DNA of 64,000 bases, taken from the NCBI RefSeq assembly GCF_030403775.1, contig NZ_JAQMWQ010000013.1:62001-126000 (forward strand), in the 5' to 3' direction. Shown here in pieces: positions 26,749 to 42,446 of the stretch; position 1 is the stretch's first letter; the number at the start of each line of letters is the position of its first letter. Source of the DNA: Paenibacillus sp. BSR1-1. GTDB lineage: Bacteria > Bacillota > Bacilli > Bacillales > Cytobacillaceae. Below the pieces are notes generated by a model. That model saw only the letters and a list, made by a program, of their open reading frames with translations. It was not told the DNA's origin and did not search any database. The position numbers and the translations under genes are program-made.

Positions 26749-26778
26749 CAAAAAACCCCTCCAAAAACTGGAGGGGTT
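26749..26778 (-). terminator. Terminator of the atp operon
   Basis: Minus strand AACCCCTCC-N7-GGAGGGGTT then TTTTGC, 15 nt after atpC. Confidence 0.9.
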
Positions 26779-26792
26779 CCATTATATCCATA

Positions 26793-27200
<408 letters not shown>

Positions 27201-27218
27201 TTACCCTCCTGGCGCACT

Positions 27219-28742
<1,524 letters not shown>

Positions 28743-28756
28743 TACTTTTAAGAAGA

Positions 28757-29620
<864 letters not shown>

Positions 29621-29651
29621 TCACCACCCTCATTCAAAGAATGTTTAGCAT

Positions 29652-29675
29652 CAGCACCTTTTGAAAAAGGTGCTG
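29652..29675. other. Intercistronic hairpin between atpA and atpG
   Basis: CAGCACCTT / AAGGTGCTG, a 9-bp stem around a short A/T loop, in the 89-nt gap after atpA. Confidence 0.7.
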
Positions 29676-29703
29676 GTGCCGAAACTTATGTCAGACCCTA
29701 TAC

Positions 29704-31227
<1,524 letters not shown>

Positions 31228-31271
31228 CTAAATCTTTGCTTATTCTATTTGCTACATTCGACTTTGAGTGA

Positions 31272-31417
31272 TGTCCAGCTTCAGCTCCCAGCGACTAGTG
31301 TACTTCGCTCTTCTCCCTACGATAAGTCAACATCGAATCGCTACGCTCTTCGTGTTTCCTTTATCTCAGTCGAAGCGCTCCAGTCCATACGTCGCTAAAC
31401 GGTCGCTTCCGCTTTTC
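31272..31417. repeat. Bacillaceae-type intergenic repeat inside the atp operon
   Basis: About 146 bp filling the atpH-atpA gap. The ends, TGTCCAGCTTCAGCTCCCAG and CGGTCGCTTCCGCTTTTC, and the internal GATAAGTCAAC... TTCCTTTATCTC pieces match a repeat family I recall from many Bacillaceae intergenic regions. It contains several short inverted segments and no gene. It lies within an essential operon, so it must be read through. Confidence 0.65.
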
Positions 31418-31420
31418 GTC

Positions 31421-32535
<1,115 letters not shown>

Positions 32536-32557
32536 TTAAAATAACAGACATAAATGA

Positions 32558-32585
32558 ATGGCGAAGTTTTTACGAGCTTCGCCAT
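32558..32585. other. Intercistronic hairpin downstream of atpE
   Basis: ATGGCGAAG (32558-32566) and CTTCGCCAT (32577-32585), a perfect 9-bp stem with a 10-nt loop, between the c-ring gene and atpF. Confidence 0.75.
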
Positions 32586-32602
32586 CTGGAGTTTTTGTCA
32601 TT

Positions 32603-32851
<249 letters not shown>

Positions 32852-32866
32852 TTATTATTTAATATA

Positions 32867-33586
<720 letters not shown>

Positions 33587-33601
33587 TCACCTCGCTTCCC
33601 A

Positions 33602-33976
33602 TTATTTATGTACATGCAACGCATGGTAAAAATAATCTATCATAATGACAATATAGGATGTCATTAGTCCTACCACTACAAAAGCGATGTGGAAATACTC
33701 AGGGTATCGAAGTGCAATTACGCCCGCGATTCCGGCTGTCGCCATCCTTTGCAGCGACCCCAGGGAGCGTACCTTCTTCCCTTCTGAAACAGCTTTATCA
33801 AACTTTTCAGTCTTCCGCACCAACAACCAAAGATTCAGGAAACTGAAAACAGTCCCAAGAATCAGTCCAAGAAACACTGTTTTGTACTCGGTGAAGCCCC
33901 AGCCAAGAACATAAATGGACAACAAGTAGAAAATCCATTTCTTTTGCCTGTTGTACATCTTTCGAAAATCTGGCAT
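33602..33976 (-). CDS. atpI: ATP synthase assembly protein AtpI
   Basis: 124-residue membrane protein with four helices that assists c-ring assembly in bacilli. The start at 33976 (MPDFRKMYNRQ) has GGAG upstream and lies 2 nt after the atpZ-like stop. The longer frame to 34087 runs back into that gene and is rejected. Confidence 0.9.
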   Translation of the reverse strand: MPDFRKMYNRQKKWIFYLLSIYVLGWGFTEYKTVFLGLILGTVFSFLNLWLLVRKTEKFDKAVSEGKKVRSLGSLQRMATAGIAGVIALRYPEYFHIAFVVVGLMTSYIVIMIDYFYHALHVHK

Positions 33977-33978
33977 CG

Positions 33979-34203
33979 TTATTTTTCTCCTGAATAAAAA
34001 TGGCGGATTGAAATCAGCATGGAATACGTTCCTGCTGCTAGTCCTAGAAGCAATCCGACTATTAAGAAAATGGGCTCGGTACCCCAATGTCTATCCAGCC
34101 ATCTTCCTGCAAATATACCTATGAGAATGGAACCAACTAACTGGGAGACAATTGCGGACATCAAAGCCATAGCTTGAAATGGGTTGCGGTTATTTTGACG
34201 CAT
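33979..34203 (-). CDS. AtpZ/AtpI-like small membrane protein
   Basis: 74-residue protein with two transmembrane helices joined by a short loop (IFAGRWLDRHWGTEPIF), typical of the AtpZ-type family often found first in atp operons and proposed to act with AtpI in magnesium or calcium uptake or assembly. The ATG at 34203 has GTGAGGAT upstream; an in-frame GTG at 34218 is less likely. Confidence 0.82.
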   Translation of the reverse strand: MRQNNRNPFQAMALMSAIVSQLVGSILIGIFAGRWLDRHWGTEPIFLIVGLLLGLAAGTYSMLISIRHFYSGEK

Positions 34204-34308
34204 ACTATCGATCCTCACTCCAAGAGAATGTCAAGAGGGTAAGAGGTAAATTAATACGTCTAAAATGTATCAATTATGTGAAAACCCTATCATTTTACAC
34301 CCTTTGTT

Positions 34309-34337
34309 AGCATACAATAGCGACTTGTCAAAGTCAA
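34309..34337 (-). promoter_or_regulatory. Candidate atp operon promoter
   Basis: Minus strand TTGACT - 17 nt - TATGCT, about 105 nt upstream of the first atp gene. The -10 matches at 4 of 6 positions. Confidence 0.5.
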
Positions 34338-34493
34338 TGACTTTACGTGAAATATACCACAAACAATTTCCCATGATTTTTGGAAATTTTGGATTAAAGT
34401 TTCCACTACCATTGTATTGTAAATATTGAAGAATTTTTGACCTTTTTGTGTCTATTTTGTGAACAATGTTTTCAGAAATTTCGGGAAATAATC

Positions 34494-36701
34494 CTAATTT
34501 GGGATCGTGATCATCGCCTCCATAAAATCCTCCCTGCCCGCCTTTTTAGCAAACACTTTTGCCAAGTATGTTCCCTTCGGCGGCAGCTGCTCTTCCGTGA
34601 GTACTTTTTCAAGCTGTCCTTTTTTTAAATTGGTGCCCGTATCGAGAAAACCAATGAACCTGTAATCCTCAGGGTTAAACAGAGCAATTCCGAATTCCTC
34701 TGCGCCGCCGGGCAAATACACTTCATATTTATACTGCCCCGGCTGATCTCCCTCTCCAAAATCAAAGCCCATCACCCGCGGGTAATTAGGTTCCTCGAGT
34801 ACATAGAGATAGGGAATTTGAACCTTGGCCGCCCCCGCCTGCAGACACAAGTATCCATCCTGGACCTTTCCTTTGAAAAGAGCAGGGTCCACCGTCAACT
34901 CCACCGTAACATCCTTAGTCTGCTTCGGCTCTAAGGTGAACGCTAGCGGCAGCCGCCATTCAAGCCCGTCGATATGGTGCGGGATATCAAACGTGTAACG
35001 GAGGGAGCGTCTGCTTGTGTTCTCTATCTTAAGGATGGACTTATGAACATCCTCTTCATGGAATTTGCCAAAATGAAGCGAGCTTGGCGTGACTAGCGAT
35101 TCCGCCTTAACCGCCTCAGCCACCTGAATCCGTCCAGCCCCCTGTTCATAGGTGCGATATAAAGCAGCCGCTTTCGTTAATGGCTTAGCTGTATTCATCA
35201 AAGCCGCCTTAATTTGTTCCGGCGTCCAGTCCGGATGCGCCTGCTTTATCAGCGCACAGGCCCCGGCCACATGCGGCGCCGCCATACTTGTCCCCTGCAG
35301 GCTCAAGTATCCGCCCGGAATTGTCGAATTAATCGCAACCCCCGGTGCAAGCAGGTCCGGCTTAATCTCCCACGTCCCCGTCACCGGCCCACGCGAGCTG
35401 AAGTCCGCCAGCCTGTCCACTTCCTCCGTGACCTCAAGCCTTGCTTGCACACTTCGTTTACTTAATTCTTTTTTCAAAAAGACTCCGTCACCCTTCGCAA
35501 GTGCTCCGACCGGGAGGGTCAGCTGAGTTTCCAGGTTCCCCATGAAGCTGCCGCTCATATTATTGTAGATTAACACGGCTCTTGCCCCGGCTTTGAGGGC
35601 ATTTTCTGCCTTTTCGCTGAACATTATCGTGCCTCTTTTGATAAGCGCAATTTTGCCTTGAACGTTTTGAAGGTCCTGCGGCCGGCCGATGCCGCCATCG
35701 ACTAATTCTACGGATCGGTCCAGTTTCCATTCAGCCGATCCCTCGAGCGGCTGAATCCGGAATTTATCCCGCGTTCCTTCTATTAATAATTTCGGTATTT
35801 TCATCGTCGGTGTCGAGGCCCCGACGGAGATGGCTTTTGAAGCGGTCCCTGGTGAACCGACCGTCCACACATTCGGACCGGAATTGCCGGAAGCCGCCAC
35901 GGCAACGATTCCTTTCTCAACGGCCCGGTTAAGTGCAAGACTGATCGGAAGGTCAGGGCCGTTGATATCGTTCCCGAGTGAAAGATTCACGATATCGACC
36001 TTGTCCTTGATTGCCTGTTCAATCGCCGCGAGCACCTGCTCCGTTGTCCCACCGCCGCCCGGGCCGAGTGCGCGGTATGCGACAATCTTTGCCTCGGGGG
36101 CAACACCTTTAATTTTTCCATTGGCAGCAATAATTCCAGCAACATGGGTGCCGTGGATGGTCGCTCTGCCAATAGCCTTCGTTTCCATTGGGTCACGGTC
36201 ATTGTCAACAAGGTCGTGGCCGCCGGCATAATTTCGCTGGAGGTCGGGGTGCGTATAATCGACGCCTGTATCAATAACGCCCACCTTAATCCCCTTCCCC
36301 GTTAACCGTTCGTTTTGTTCGTCAAAATACTTTCGTACTTCTTGGCCGCCAATAATTTTGACACTTTCCTCAGTTTCAGCCTGGTATTGGACAACGGGCG
36401 AGACATTCAGGATCCGTTTTTGTTGGGAGAGCTGCTCTATGCTTTCGGGGCTGCCTTCGATGGAAAATCCGTTGAGTGCCTCACGAAAAATACGGCGCAG
36501 CTTTACATGTTGATAAGGTTTGATCAGTTGTCTGATTTCCTGCTCAGATTGCGGCTGATCAAGAACCACAATGGCAACCGATGTTGTTTTTGGAATGGGT
36601 GGATGAATTAGGATTTTTGAAGGTTGAAAGGCTTGTGCATGCTGTAGTTTGTAAGATGCCGGAATTTGCAGAGCCAAGAGCAGGCATAATAGAAGTTTCA
36701 T
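34494..36701 (-). CDS. Secreted subtilisin-like serine protease (Vpr-type, with PA domain)
   Basis: 735-residue S8 protease. A short signal peptide (1-24, ending AQA) and an I9 propeptide (about 42-105) precede the catalytic domain: D144 (VGVIDTGVDYTHPDL), H183 (IHGTHVAG) and the Ser in LQGTSMAAPHVAG near 480. A PA insert (GKIALIKRGTIMFSEKAENA...) interrupts the catalytic domain as in Vpr. The C-terminal part (530-735) is beta-rich. It probably degrades external protein. It overlaps the NERD gene by 4 nt, an unusual pairing of a secreted protease with a cytoplasmic nuclease-like protein. Confidence 0.9.
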   Translation of the reverse strand: MKLLLCLLLALQIPASYKLQHAQAFQPSKILIHPPIPKTTSVAIVVLDQPQSEQEIRQLIKPYQHVKLRRIFREALNGFSIEGSPESIEQLSQQKRILNVSPVVQYQAETEESVKIIGGQEVRKYFDEQNERLTGKGIKVGVIDTGVDYTHPDLQRNYAGGHDLVDNDRDPMETKAIGRATIHGTHVAGIIAANGKIKGVAPEAKIVAYRALGPGGGGTTEQVLAAIEQAIKDKVDIVNLSLGNDINGPDLPISLALNRAVEKGIVAVAASGNSGPNVWTVGSPGTASKAISVGASTPTMKIPKLLIEGTRDKFRIQPLEGSAEWKLDRSVELVDGGIGRPQDLQNVQGKIALIKRGTIMFSEKAENALKAGARAVLIYNNMSGSFMGNLETQLTLPVGALAKGDGVFLKKELSKRSVQARLEVTEEVDRLADFSSRGPVTGTWEIKPDLLAPGVAINSTIPGGYLSLQGTSMAAPHVAGACALIKQAHPDWTPEQIKAALMNTAKPLTKAAALYRTYEQGAGRIQVAEAVKAESLVTPSSLHFGKFHEEDVHKSILKIENTSRRSLRYTFDIPHHIDGLEWRLPLAFTLEPKQTKDVTVELTVDPALFKGKVQDGYLCLQAGAAKVQIPYLYVLEEPNYPRVMGFDFGEGDQPGQYKYEVYLPGGAEEFGIALFNPEDYRFIGFLDTGTNLKKGQLEKVLTEEQLPPKGTYLAKVFAKKAGREDFMEAMITIPN

Positions 36702-37711
36702 GTGTAAATTTCCCCTTTTTTCATATCGTTTTCCTTGAGCGGGGAAAGTATGCAGCCCGGCGGGAGATAATATTGAGTGGTGCGTTTGCTGCCGGTGGAG
36801 GGGAGGTTGAGCGCACGCAATAAGTTTCCCGCTATTCTACTTGAAGGTATACGAAGAAACTCACTAAATTGTTTCCGTGTGATCGTTTGATGGATTAACA
36901 GGAAGTCATCAACAGCTGGAAGATGGGCATTTTTTGAAGTGTGGTTGCAATATGAACAATGCCAATTTCCAGAATAATAATTCACATGAAAATTTTTACA
37001 CTTGGGGCATTGAACTCCCGGATACAATTCGGTAAAGGAAAGATTGTAAGTTTGGAGAATATCCAGCATGAGGGGCTGATGGGCTTGTAAGAGGGCATCG
37101 GTAAGGTGAATAAGCTTCTTTTTGCTTAAATGTGGATTGGGATACTTCATTTCTAATTCTTTGATTTTTGTGATTAGTGATTCTCCATAAATTATATACT
37201 TAAAAATTTGTGTGTTATCAGGAGTTGTTTCTATTAAGGTAGACGTTTTGCTAAACGTAACCAGATGTTCGATGGGATAACCTTTTATTTGGTTCTTGCT
37301 AAGCCAATTATGGAATTGCATTTTATGCCTCTTCACCTGTTCGATGGGGTTTGATATACCTTCCTCATTATTTTCATAAACTCTCGTTACCGAATTCGAG
37401 CCTTTTTTAAAGCATATTCTTCCTGAAATATTCTTGATTTCAACGATCAACCCAAAGTTCATGGTAAGGATGAGTAAATCCATTTGAAAATACTTTTTGT
37501 CCTTTATTCGCAGGCCGTGGAAAATATAATACGGCTCCTCAGGCAGTAATGACAGATAATACTCCACTTGTTTTTCACCATAATACCCCTTCATCCAGGA
37601 CCTTAAATCTTTTTCAATAATTGGTCTTACCGGATGATTTCTTGGCATCCGACTCAATAGCGCCATACATTGTAAAGCTTGATTTGGTACCCTCAATTCC
37701 AGGTAATTCAT
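36698..37711 (-). CDS. NERD (nuclease-related) domain protein with zinc ribbon
   Basis: 337 residues. The NERD domain (about 40-150) shows GEKQVEYYL, the metal-binding Asp in FQMDLLIL and the EIKN core, the PD-(D/E)xK-like arrangement. A zinc ribbon with two CxxC pairs (CPKCKNFHVNYYSGNWHCSYC) follows near 245-270, then a helical tail. Function of such proteins is not established; DNA processing is suggested by the fold. Cotranscribed with the downstream Vpr-like protease. Confidence 0.85.
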   Translation of the reverse strand: MNYLELRVPNQALQCMALLSRMPRNHPVRPIIEKDLRSWMKGYYGEKQVEYYLSLLPEEPYYIFHGLRIKDKKYFQMDLLILTMNFGLIVEIKNISGRICFKKGSNSVTRVYENNEEGISNPIEQVKRHKMQFHNWLSKNQIKGYPIEHLVTFSKTSTLIETTPDNTQIFKYIIYGESLITKIKELEMKYPNPHLSKKKLIHLTDALLQAHQPLMLDILQTYNLSFTELYPGVQCPKCKNFHVNYYSGNWHCSYCNHTSKNAHLPAVDDFLLIHQTITRKQFSEFLRIPSSRIAGNLLRALNLPSTGSKRTTQYYLPPGCILSPLKENDMKKGEIYT

Positions 37712-37830
37712 TCGCTTTTCACCTCATTTATAGAATTCAGTGGTAAATTCTCTTAAAATGTTCGATTTCCTGCCCGAATATTAAGGACAAATTGTGAATT
37801 TTGCGGTGGTTTGAGATTCTATTTTTAAGT

Positions 37831-37955
37831 TTGTCTATTTTTCGGGGAGTTTTGTCTATTTTTTTAGGGGTTTTGTCTATTTTTCAAGGTGCTTTGTCTA
37901 TTTTTCAAAGGGTTTTGTCTATTTTTAAGCCACATTGTCTATTTAACCAATTTTT
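37831..37955. repeat. 21-bp tandem array, core TTGTCTATTTTT (six units)
   Basis: TTGTCTAT begins at 37831, 37852, 37873, 37894, 37915 and 37935: intervals 21, 21, 21, 21, 20. The first 10-12 bases of each unit are conserved and the remaining 9 vary. A degenerate partial unit precedes the array (about 37815). It lies between the NERD gene start and the subtilase terminator. Confidence 0.85.
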
Positions 37956-37990
37956 GTAAAAAACCAACCCCAAAAAGGGAACCCACTCCA

Positions 37991-38030
37991 CAAAAAAACA
38001 AGCAGCCCCGGTCCCCCGGAACTGCGTGCT
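37991..38030 (-). terminator. Terminator of the large subtilase gene
   Basis: Minus strand GCAGTTCCGG-GGGAC-CGGGGCTGC with flanking AGCA/TGCT pairing, then TTGTTTTTTTG. Confidence 0.8.
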
Positions 38031-38043
38031 CATAAACATACAA

Positions 38044-41000
38044 TTACTTAATCCAAGCCCCATCCTTACCAAGCTTATAGCCGTCAACTGTTGTGCTGTA
38101 AGCCATTTTGCCGGATTTCAGATTGAAGTAGTACCACTTGCCGTTGATATACTTCCAGCCCGTTTCCATCGCGCCGCTGCCATTTAGGTGGTACCATTCG
38201 CCGCCTACCTTCAGCCAGCCTTTTTGCATTGCGCCGTGGCCATCCAAGTAGTACCATTTACCGCCATCAAGCACCCAGCCCGTTTTCATCGCGCCGCTGC
38301 CATCTAGGTAGTACCATTTGCCGCCGTCTAACAGCCAGCCCGTTTTCTTCACATCATCCACAAAGTAGAACCATGTGCCGTTATCTTGTACCCAGCCGTT
38401 TTTCACCACTGGCTTCGGATCAACAGGAACTGGATCTGGATCCTTCACTTCGGCACGGTAAATGCTGATTTCCTTTGTTGTGACGTTTCCAGCGAAGTCA
38501 ACAAGACGAAGGTTTACTTTGTTATCACCATGCTTGACTGGAACTGTGAACTCATAATCTGTGCTTGCAGGTGTCATGACATCCACCGGGCTCTTATATG
38601 GCTGCACAAATACTTGGTTGTCGCCCACAAATAATGATAGGTAATTGTAGTTATCTTTTAAGGTTAACTGAACTTTAGCCTCATCGACATCATAGCCGAC
38701 CTTATCAGAAGAATTCACAACGATTTCACCTGGAGTGGTATCGATAAATACTTCACGGCTGATGGAGAATTCCTTGCCAGCAACGTCTGTTACCACAACA
38801 GGAATCTTGTACTTGCCGTCCTTATCAAACTTCACAGTTGCTGAGAAAGCGTACTGATTTTTCGCAGCATCGTAAGTAAGTGTTACATCTTTACCGTTTA
38901 CTTGTGCTTTATCCACACCAAGATCATCTGTAAAGTAGCCGGATACTGGAACTTCAAGAGACTTATAGATTCCAGATGCAGCTGGATTCGATAGATAGAT
39001 TAACGGAAGCGCTGTGTCGCCTGCCGCTGTTTTCGAACCGCCTACGTTTAAAGCATTATCAGTTGCAAAAACTTCAACAGATGTTTTCGCAGCTAATGGT
39101 GTCGCAAATTTATAGCTTGATGCAGTGCCAGCCACAGTAGCTGTTAATTTTCCATCCACAAAAATGCTGTAAGATCTAACGCCTGTACCATTTTCTTCTG
39201 TAGTCCAGTTTACAGTCGATGCGGCATTATCAAAAGTGGCCTTCACTTTTGGTGCAGTCGTGTCGACATAGACTGGGATTTTCTTAGATTGGTAGGCCGC
39301 ACCATCATAATCGATGACCGATTTGATTTCATAGTAGTACACACCGTCTTCTACCTTCTTGCCGCCAACTGTACCATCCCAGGCACGGCTTGCTTTGAAG
39401 GAATAAGTTGTACCACTTCCGCCATTGACGTAGTTTTTACGAACATCTTTTTCCAAGGCAACTGTACGAAGGAACTTGCCGTCTTTGTCGAGAACGTTGA
39501 ACTTTGCTTCAGCTACGTTACGAACGAAGGATGGAAGCGGATAAATGGTATCCAATTTTCCGTCTGCATTCGGTGATACAGGATAATATTGTTTTCCAGC
39601 AACGGCAACTGGAGCAACGAAGGTTCCGGAAGCACCAGAAAGCATTTCATTCCAGCCGGCAGCTAAGCCGAAGAAACGGTTTTCGCCAAGCTCTTTAAAG
39701 CCATCAACGATATCCGGACGATCCCATTTTCCATAGAAGCCAACATATGGAATGTTCAATGTAGGCTCAAGCTTGTTGTTTGCATCTGTAAGAGTAACAA
39801 AGCCTTCTACAAAAATATCTTCTTTTAGATCAAGGGCAATTTTTTGGCCTGCCGCATCTAAGCCAGGAATTTTGGCATTTGAAAGATCTACGTTAACAGT
39901 AAAATCAATTGATTTACCCGCTGGAACAGTCACTGTTTTAGGAGCATCGACCACAGCACCATCCATATTGCCGGCGATTAATGCATTCGTATCCTCTTTG
40001 CCTGCAGCTGCCTTCTGAATCGTATCCGTTAGTACGTCTGTATTGACTGAATATGTTACCGATTTGTCGGAAACGTTTTTCGCGGTAAAGGTCATGCTAA
40101 ACTGTTTAGACGTGAAATCCTTTAATTCTACTTTACCTTCGTTATTCGCTTTGTTGACCACATAAACTGGTGTGGAAACGGCGCCAAAGGTTTGCATCAT
40201 CCCTGCACCTTGACGGCGAGGTGAGAATGGCTGGCCGTTTAAATCAACAATTTTATTCGAAGTGTTCATCAATAGAACCTTCGCTAAGTGAGTACGTTCG
40301 CCAGCTGATAAGCCTTTGAAACGATCGTCACCTTTTAGGTATTGCTGTACCAGGGCAGATCCGCCGGCAACATGTGGAGATGCCATCGAAGTACCGCTCA
40401 TGTATTCGTACTTATCATTATTTACCGTAGAATAAATATGTCCGCCAGGTGCCGTAATTTCAGGCTTTAGCTCAAGGCTCGGTGTTACCCCCCATGAAGT
40501 AAAGTCGGTCATGCGGCCGATTTCAGGGTCATCGGTTTTCTTTGTCTGAGCGACATGAAGAGTTGTATGACCAGCGGCAATCGCTGCTTCTAGCGCAAGA
40601 CCTTGGTCACGCTTCACCATCATGAATGGAACATGGAATTGTCCTTGGTTTTCAAGGAAGGTTGGCGCAGTACTGTTATAAACAATAATTCCAGCTGCCC
40701 CTGCTGCTGCGGCATTTTTTGCTTTGTCCACAAATGTTAATTCTCCGCGCTGAACCACTACAATTTTGCCCTTTACATCCTTGCCGGCATAATCTTCCGG
40801 TTTGCCAAGCTTGCCGCCCAGGCTGACTACCTCTAACGTGCCGCCATTTTCAAGCGGCATCCAGTCATCTAGACCATAGCCAACAGCAGAGAAACCGTCT
40901 GCACCTTCAAGTGTAATCGTGTGCTGATATAAGTAGTTAAGGTTACCAGAAGCCGCAACCTGTAAGGAATCTGTATTCAACCCTGGTGCGCCGACTACCC

Positions 41001-42180
41001 CGATATCCGGGTTTTTCGCCCAAGGATTGGAATTGTAGCCGTAAGCGATGTTTCCGGAGTTACCCGCAGAAACCGCACAGACAATACCGTTATTCACGGC
41101 ACGAGTGATCGCCAAATCTTCAGCACTTCTTTCATCATAGAAGGAAGCAACAGAACCAAGGCTCATGTTTAATACATCTGCCCCTAACTTGATCGCATCA
41201 TCAATCGCTGCAAGATAGATATCCGATTGTGTGGAGGCATAGTTCGGGTCGTTACTGAACACCTTCATCCCAAGGACTTGCGCTTCAGGTGCCACCCCTT
41301 TAATGCCGCCGTTTGCTTCGTCACCGTTGGCTGCAACTGTACCGGCAACGTGCATGCCGTGCATCGAAGCCGCAGGACCTAAATCAAGGATGGTGCTGTT
41401 TTCATCGAAATAGTTATAGCCATAAGGCACTTTATCTGTGTAAAATTTACCTTTTAAACCGGCTTCACTTACCACTTGGGCTACTTTATCTTTACTTAAC
41501 GCATCCTTGGATGGATCCGTTACTTTGAAGTCACGGTGGGATGGGTCTACCCCTGTATCAATGACAGCGACAACCATGCCTTCACCTTTGAGCTTGGCAT
41601 CCGCCCATGTTTGATTTGTTTGGATGAAGCCCTTACTTGTTTTCATATCAGGTGTTTCTTCAGGACGATTGTACTCGTTCGCGATAAAGACATTCTTTAC
41701 ACCTTGGATCGATTCAATTTTGGAGATTTCCCCATATTGAACATCACCGCTGAACCCGTTAAAAGCTGTCGTGAAGCTCTTTTTATATTTTACGGCCACG
41801 CCTTTAGCAGAGATTCTATCTTTTACACTTTTTTGCTGTTTTACTAGATTAGTAGTAAAAGAAGCTTTTTTACTTTGCGATAATTCTTTATACAGCTTCC
41901 CTTGCTCGGTTGCATATTCAACTGGAGTTTGGCCATCTAATTCCACGATGACGCGGACCTTGTCCGACGCCTTAAGGTCAGCAGTGCCCTTAATATCGCT
42001 GGTATTGATGTTTTTGAAATCCTTGCTTGCCAAATCCTGCAATTGTTTTACTTTTGCCGCAAAATCATTTTGCGGTGTGGTGGTTACAGCTGATGCGTGG
42101 ACAGTGAACCCTAGATTGGAAAGTGCCAGGGCCGACGCAAGTGCAACAGAAGCCACTTTTTTCGGTCTTTTTCTCTTCAA
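38044..42180 (-). CDS. Large cell-surface subtilase with C-terminal choline-binding repeats
   Basis: 1378 residues. Signal peptide 1-30 (cleavage near VHASA), I9 propeptide about 75-170, S8 catalytic domain with D208, H274 and S598 (GTSMASPHVAG), a PA insert about 460-550, then Fn3-like and Ig-like beta domains to about 1250. The C-terminus carries five roughly 20-residue repeats (GWLLDGGKWYYLDGSGAMKT type), the CW_binding_1/choline-binding fold with its conserved Trp-Tyr-Tyr aromatic cage. In pneumococci such repeats bind phosphocholine on teichoic acid. Architecture resembles C5a-peptidase/Vpr-like surface proteases. The Lic module at 24.0-26.6 kb makes a choline ligand plausible. Confidence 0.92.
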   Translation of the reverse strand: MKRKRPKKVASVALASALALSNLGFTVHASAVTTTPQNDFAAKVKQLQDLASKDFKNINTSDIKGTADLKASDKVRVIVELDGQTPVEYATEQGKLYKELSQSKKASFTTNLVKQQKSVKDRISAKGVAVKYKKSFTTAFNGFSGDVQYGEISKIESIQGVKNVFIANEYNRPEETPDMKTSKGFIQTNQTWADAKLKGEGMVVAVIDTGVDPSHRDFKVTDPSKDALSKDKVAQVVSEAGLKGKFYTDKVPYGYNYFDENSTILDLGPAASMHGMHVAGTVAANGDEANGGIKGVAPEAQVLGMKVFSNDPNYASTQSDIYLAAIDDAIKLGADVLNMSLGSVASFYDERSAEDLAITRAVNNGIVCAVSAGNSGNIAYGYNSNPWAKNPDIGVVGAPGLNTDSLQVAASGNLNYLYQHTITLEGADGFSAVGYGLDDWMPLENGGTLEVVSLGGKLGKPEDYAGKDVKGKIVVVQRGELTFVDKAKNAAAAGAAGIIVYNSTAPTFLENQGQFHVPFMMVKRDQGLALEAAIAAGHTTLHVAQTKKTDDPEIGRMTDFTSWGVTPSLELKPEITAPGGHIYSTVNNDKYEYMSGTSMASPHVAGGSALVQQYLKGDDRFKGLSAGERTHLAKVLLMNTSNKIVDLNGQPFSPRRQGAGMMQTFGAVSTPVYVVNKANNEGKVELKDFTSKQFSMTFTAKNVSDKSVTYSVNTDVLTDTIQKAAAGKEDTNALIAGNMDGAVVDAPKTVTVPAGKSIDFTVNVDLSNAKIPGLDAAGQKIALDLKEDIFVEGFVTLTDANNKLEPTLNIPYVGFYGKWDRPDIVDGFKELGENRFFGLAAGWNEMLSGASGTFVAPVAVAGKQYYPVSPNADGKLDTIYPLPSFVRNVAEAKFNVLDKDGKFLRTVALEKDVRKNYVNGGSGTTYSFKASRAWDGTVGGKKVEDGVYYYEIKSVIDYDGAAYQSKKIPVYVDTTAPKVKATFDNAASTVNWTTEENGTGVRSYSIFVDGKLTATVAGTASSYKFATPLAAKTSVEVFATDNALNVGGSKTAAGDTALPLIYLSNPAASGIYKSLEVPVSGYFTDDLGVDKAQVNGKDVTLTYDAAKNQYAFSATVKFDKDGKYKIPVVVTDVAGKEFSISREVFIDTTPGEIVVNSSDKVGYDVDEAKVQLTLKDNYNYLSLFVGDNQVFVQPYKSPVDVMTPASTDYEFTVPVKHGDNKVNLRLVDFAGNVTTKEISIYRAEVKDPDPVPVDPKPVVKNGWVQDNGTWFYFVDDVKKTGWLLDGGKWYYLDGSGAMKTGWVLDGGKWYYLDGHGAMQKGWLKVGGEWYHLNGSGAMETGWKYINGKWYYFNLKSGKMAYSTTVDGYKLGKDGAWIK

Positions 42181-42411
42181 AATATTTCCCCCCTATGTAT
42201 CTTCCAAATTCCGATTTTTTAGAAAAATCAGAACAGGTAAACCTTATATTAATTGGAAATTTTTATTTGGTCAATATAATTTTTGAATATTCATACAAAG
42301 TTTTTTCGACATTATGCATTGCGGGATATAAAAGAGATTTAAAAGGTGTCAGTAAGGGGTTCGACAATGTGAAAAATTATATAAATTCAACGGGAATATT
42401 TTTCCCTAAAC
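42181..42411. other. Intergenic region upstream of the large subtilase
   Basis: AT-rich 5' region of the subtilase, with a GGGGGG ribosome site near 42190. No other gene or clear promoter recognised. Confidence 0.5.
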
Positions 42412-42440
42412 AAAAAAAGCCGAGGGATCTCGACTTTTTT
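42412..42440 (-). terminator. Terminator of upp
   Basis: AAGCCGAG-GGAT-CTCGACTT on the plus strand; the minus strand ends in TTTTTTTG. Confidence 0.85.
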
Positions 42441-42446
42441 AAAAAA

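Noticed and set aside
33977..34087. N-terminal extension of AtpI
   Set aside because: It runs in another frame through the upstream AtpZ-like gene and has no ribosome site.
37831..37955. CRISPR-like repeat-spacer array at 21 bp
   Set aside because: Period is too short; the variable halves are AT-rich remnants and not spacers.
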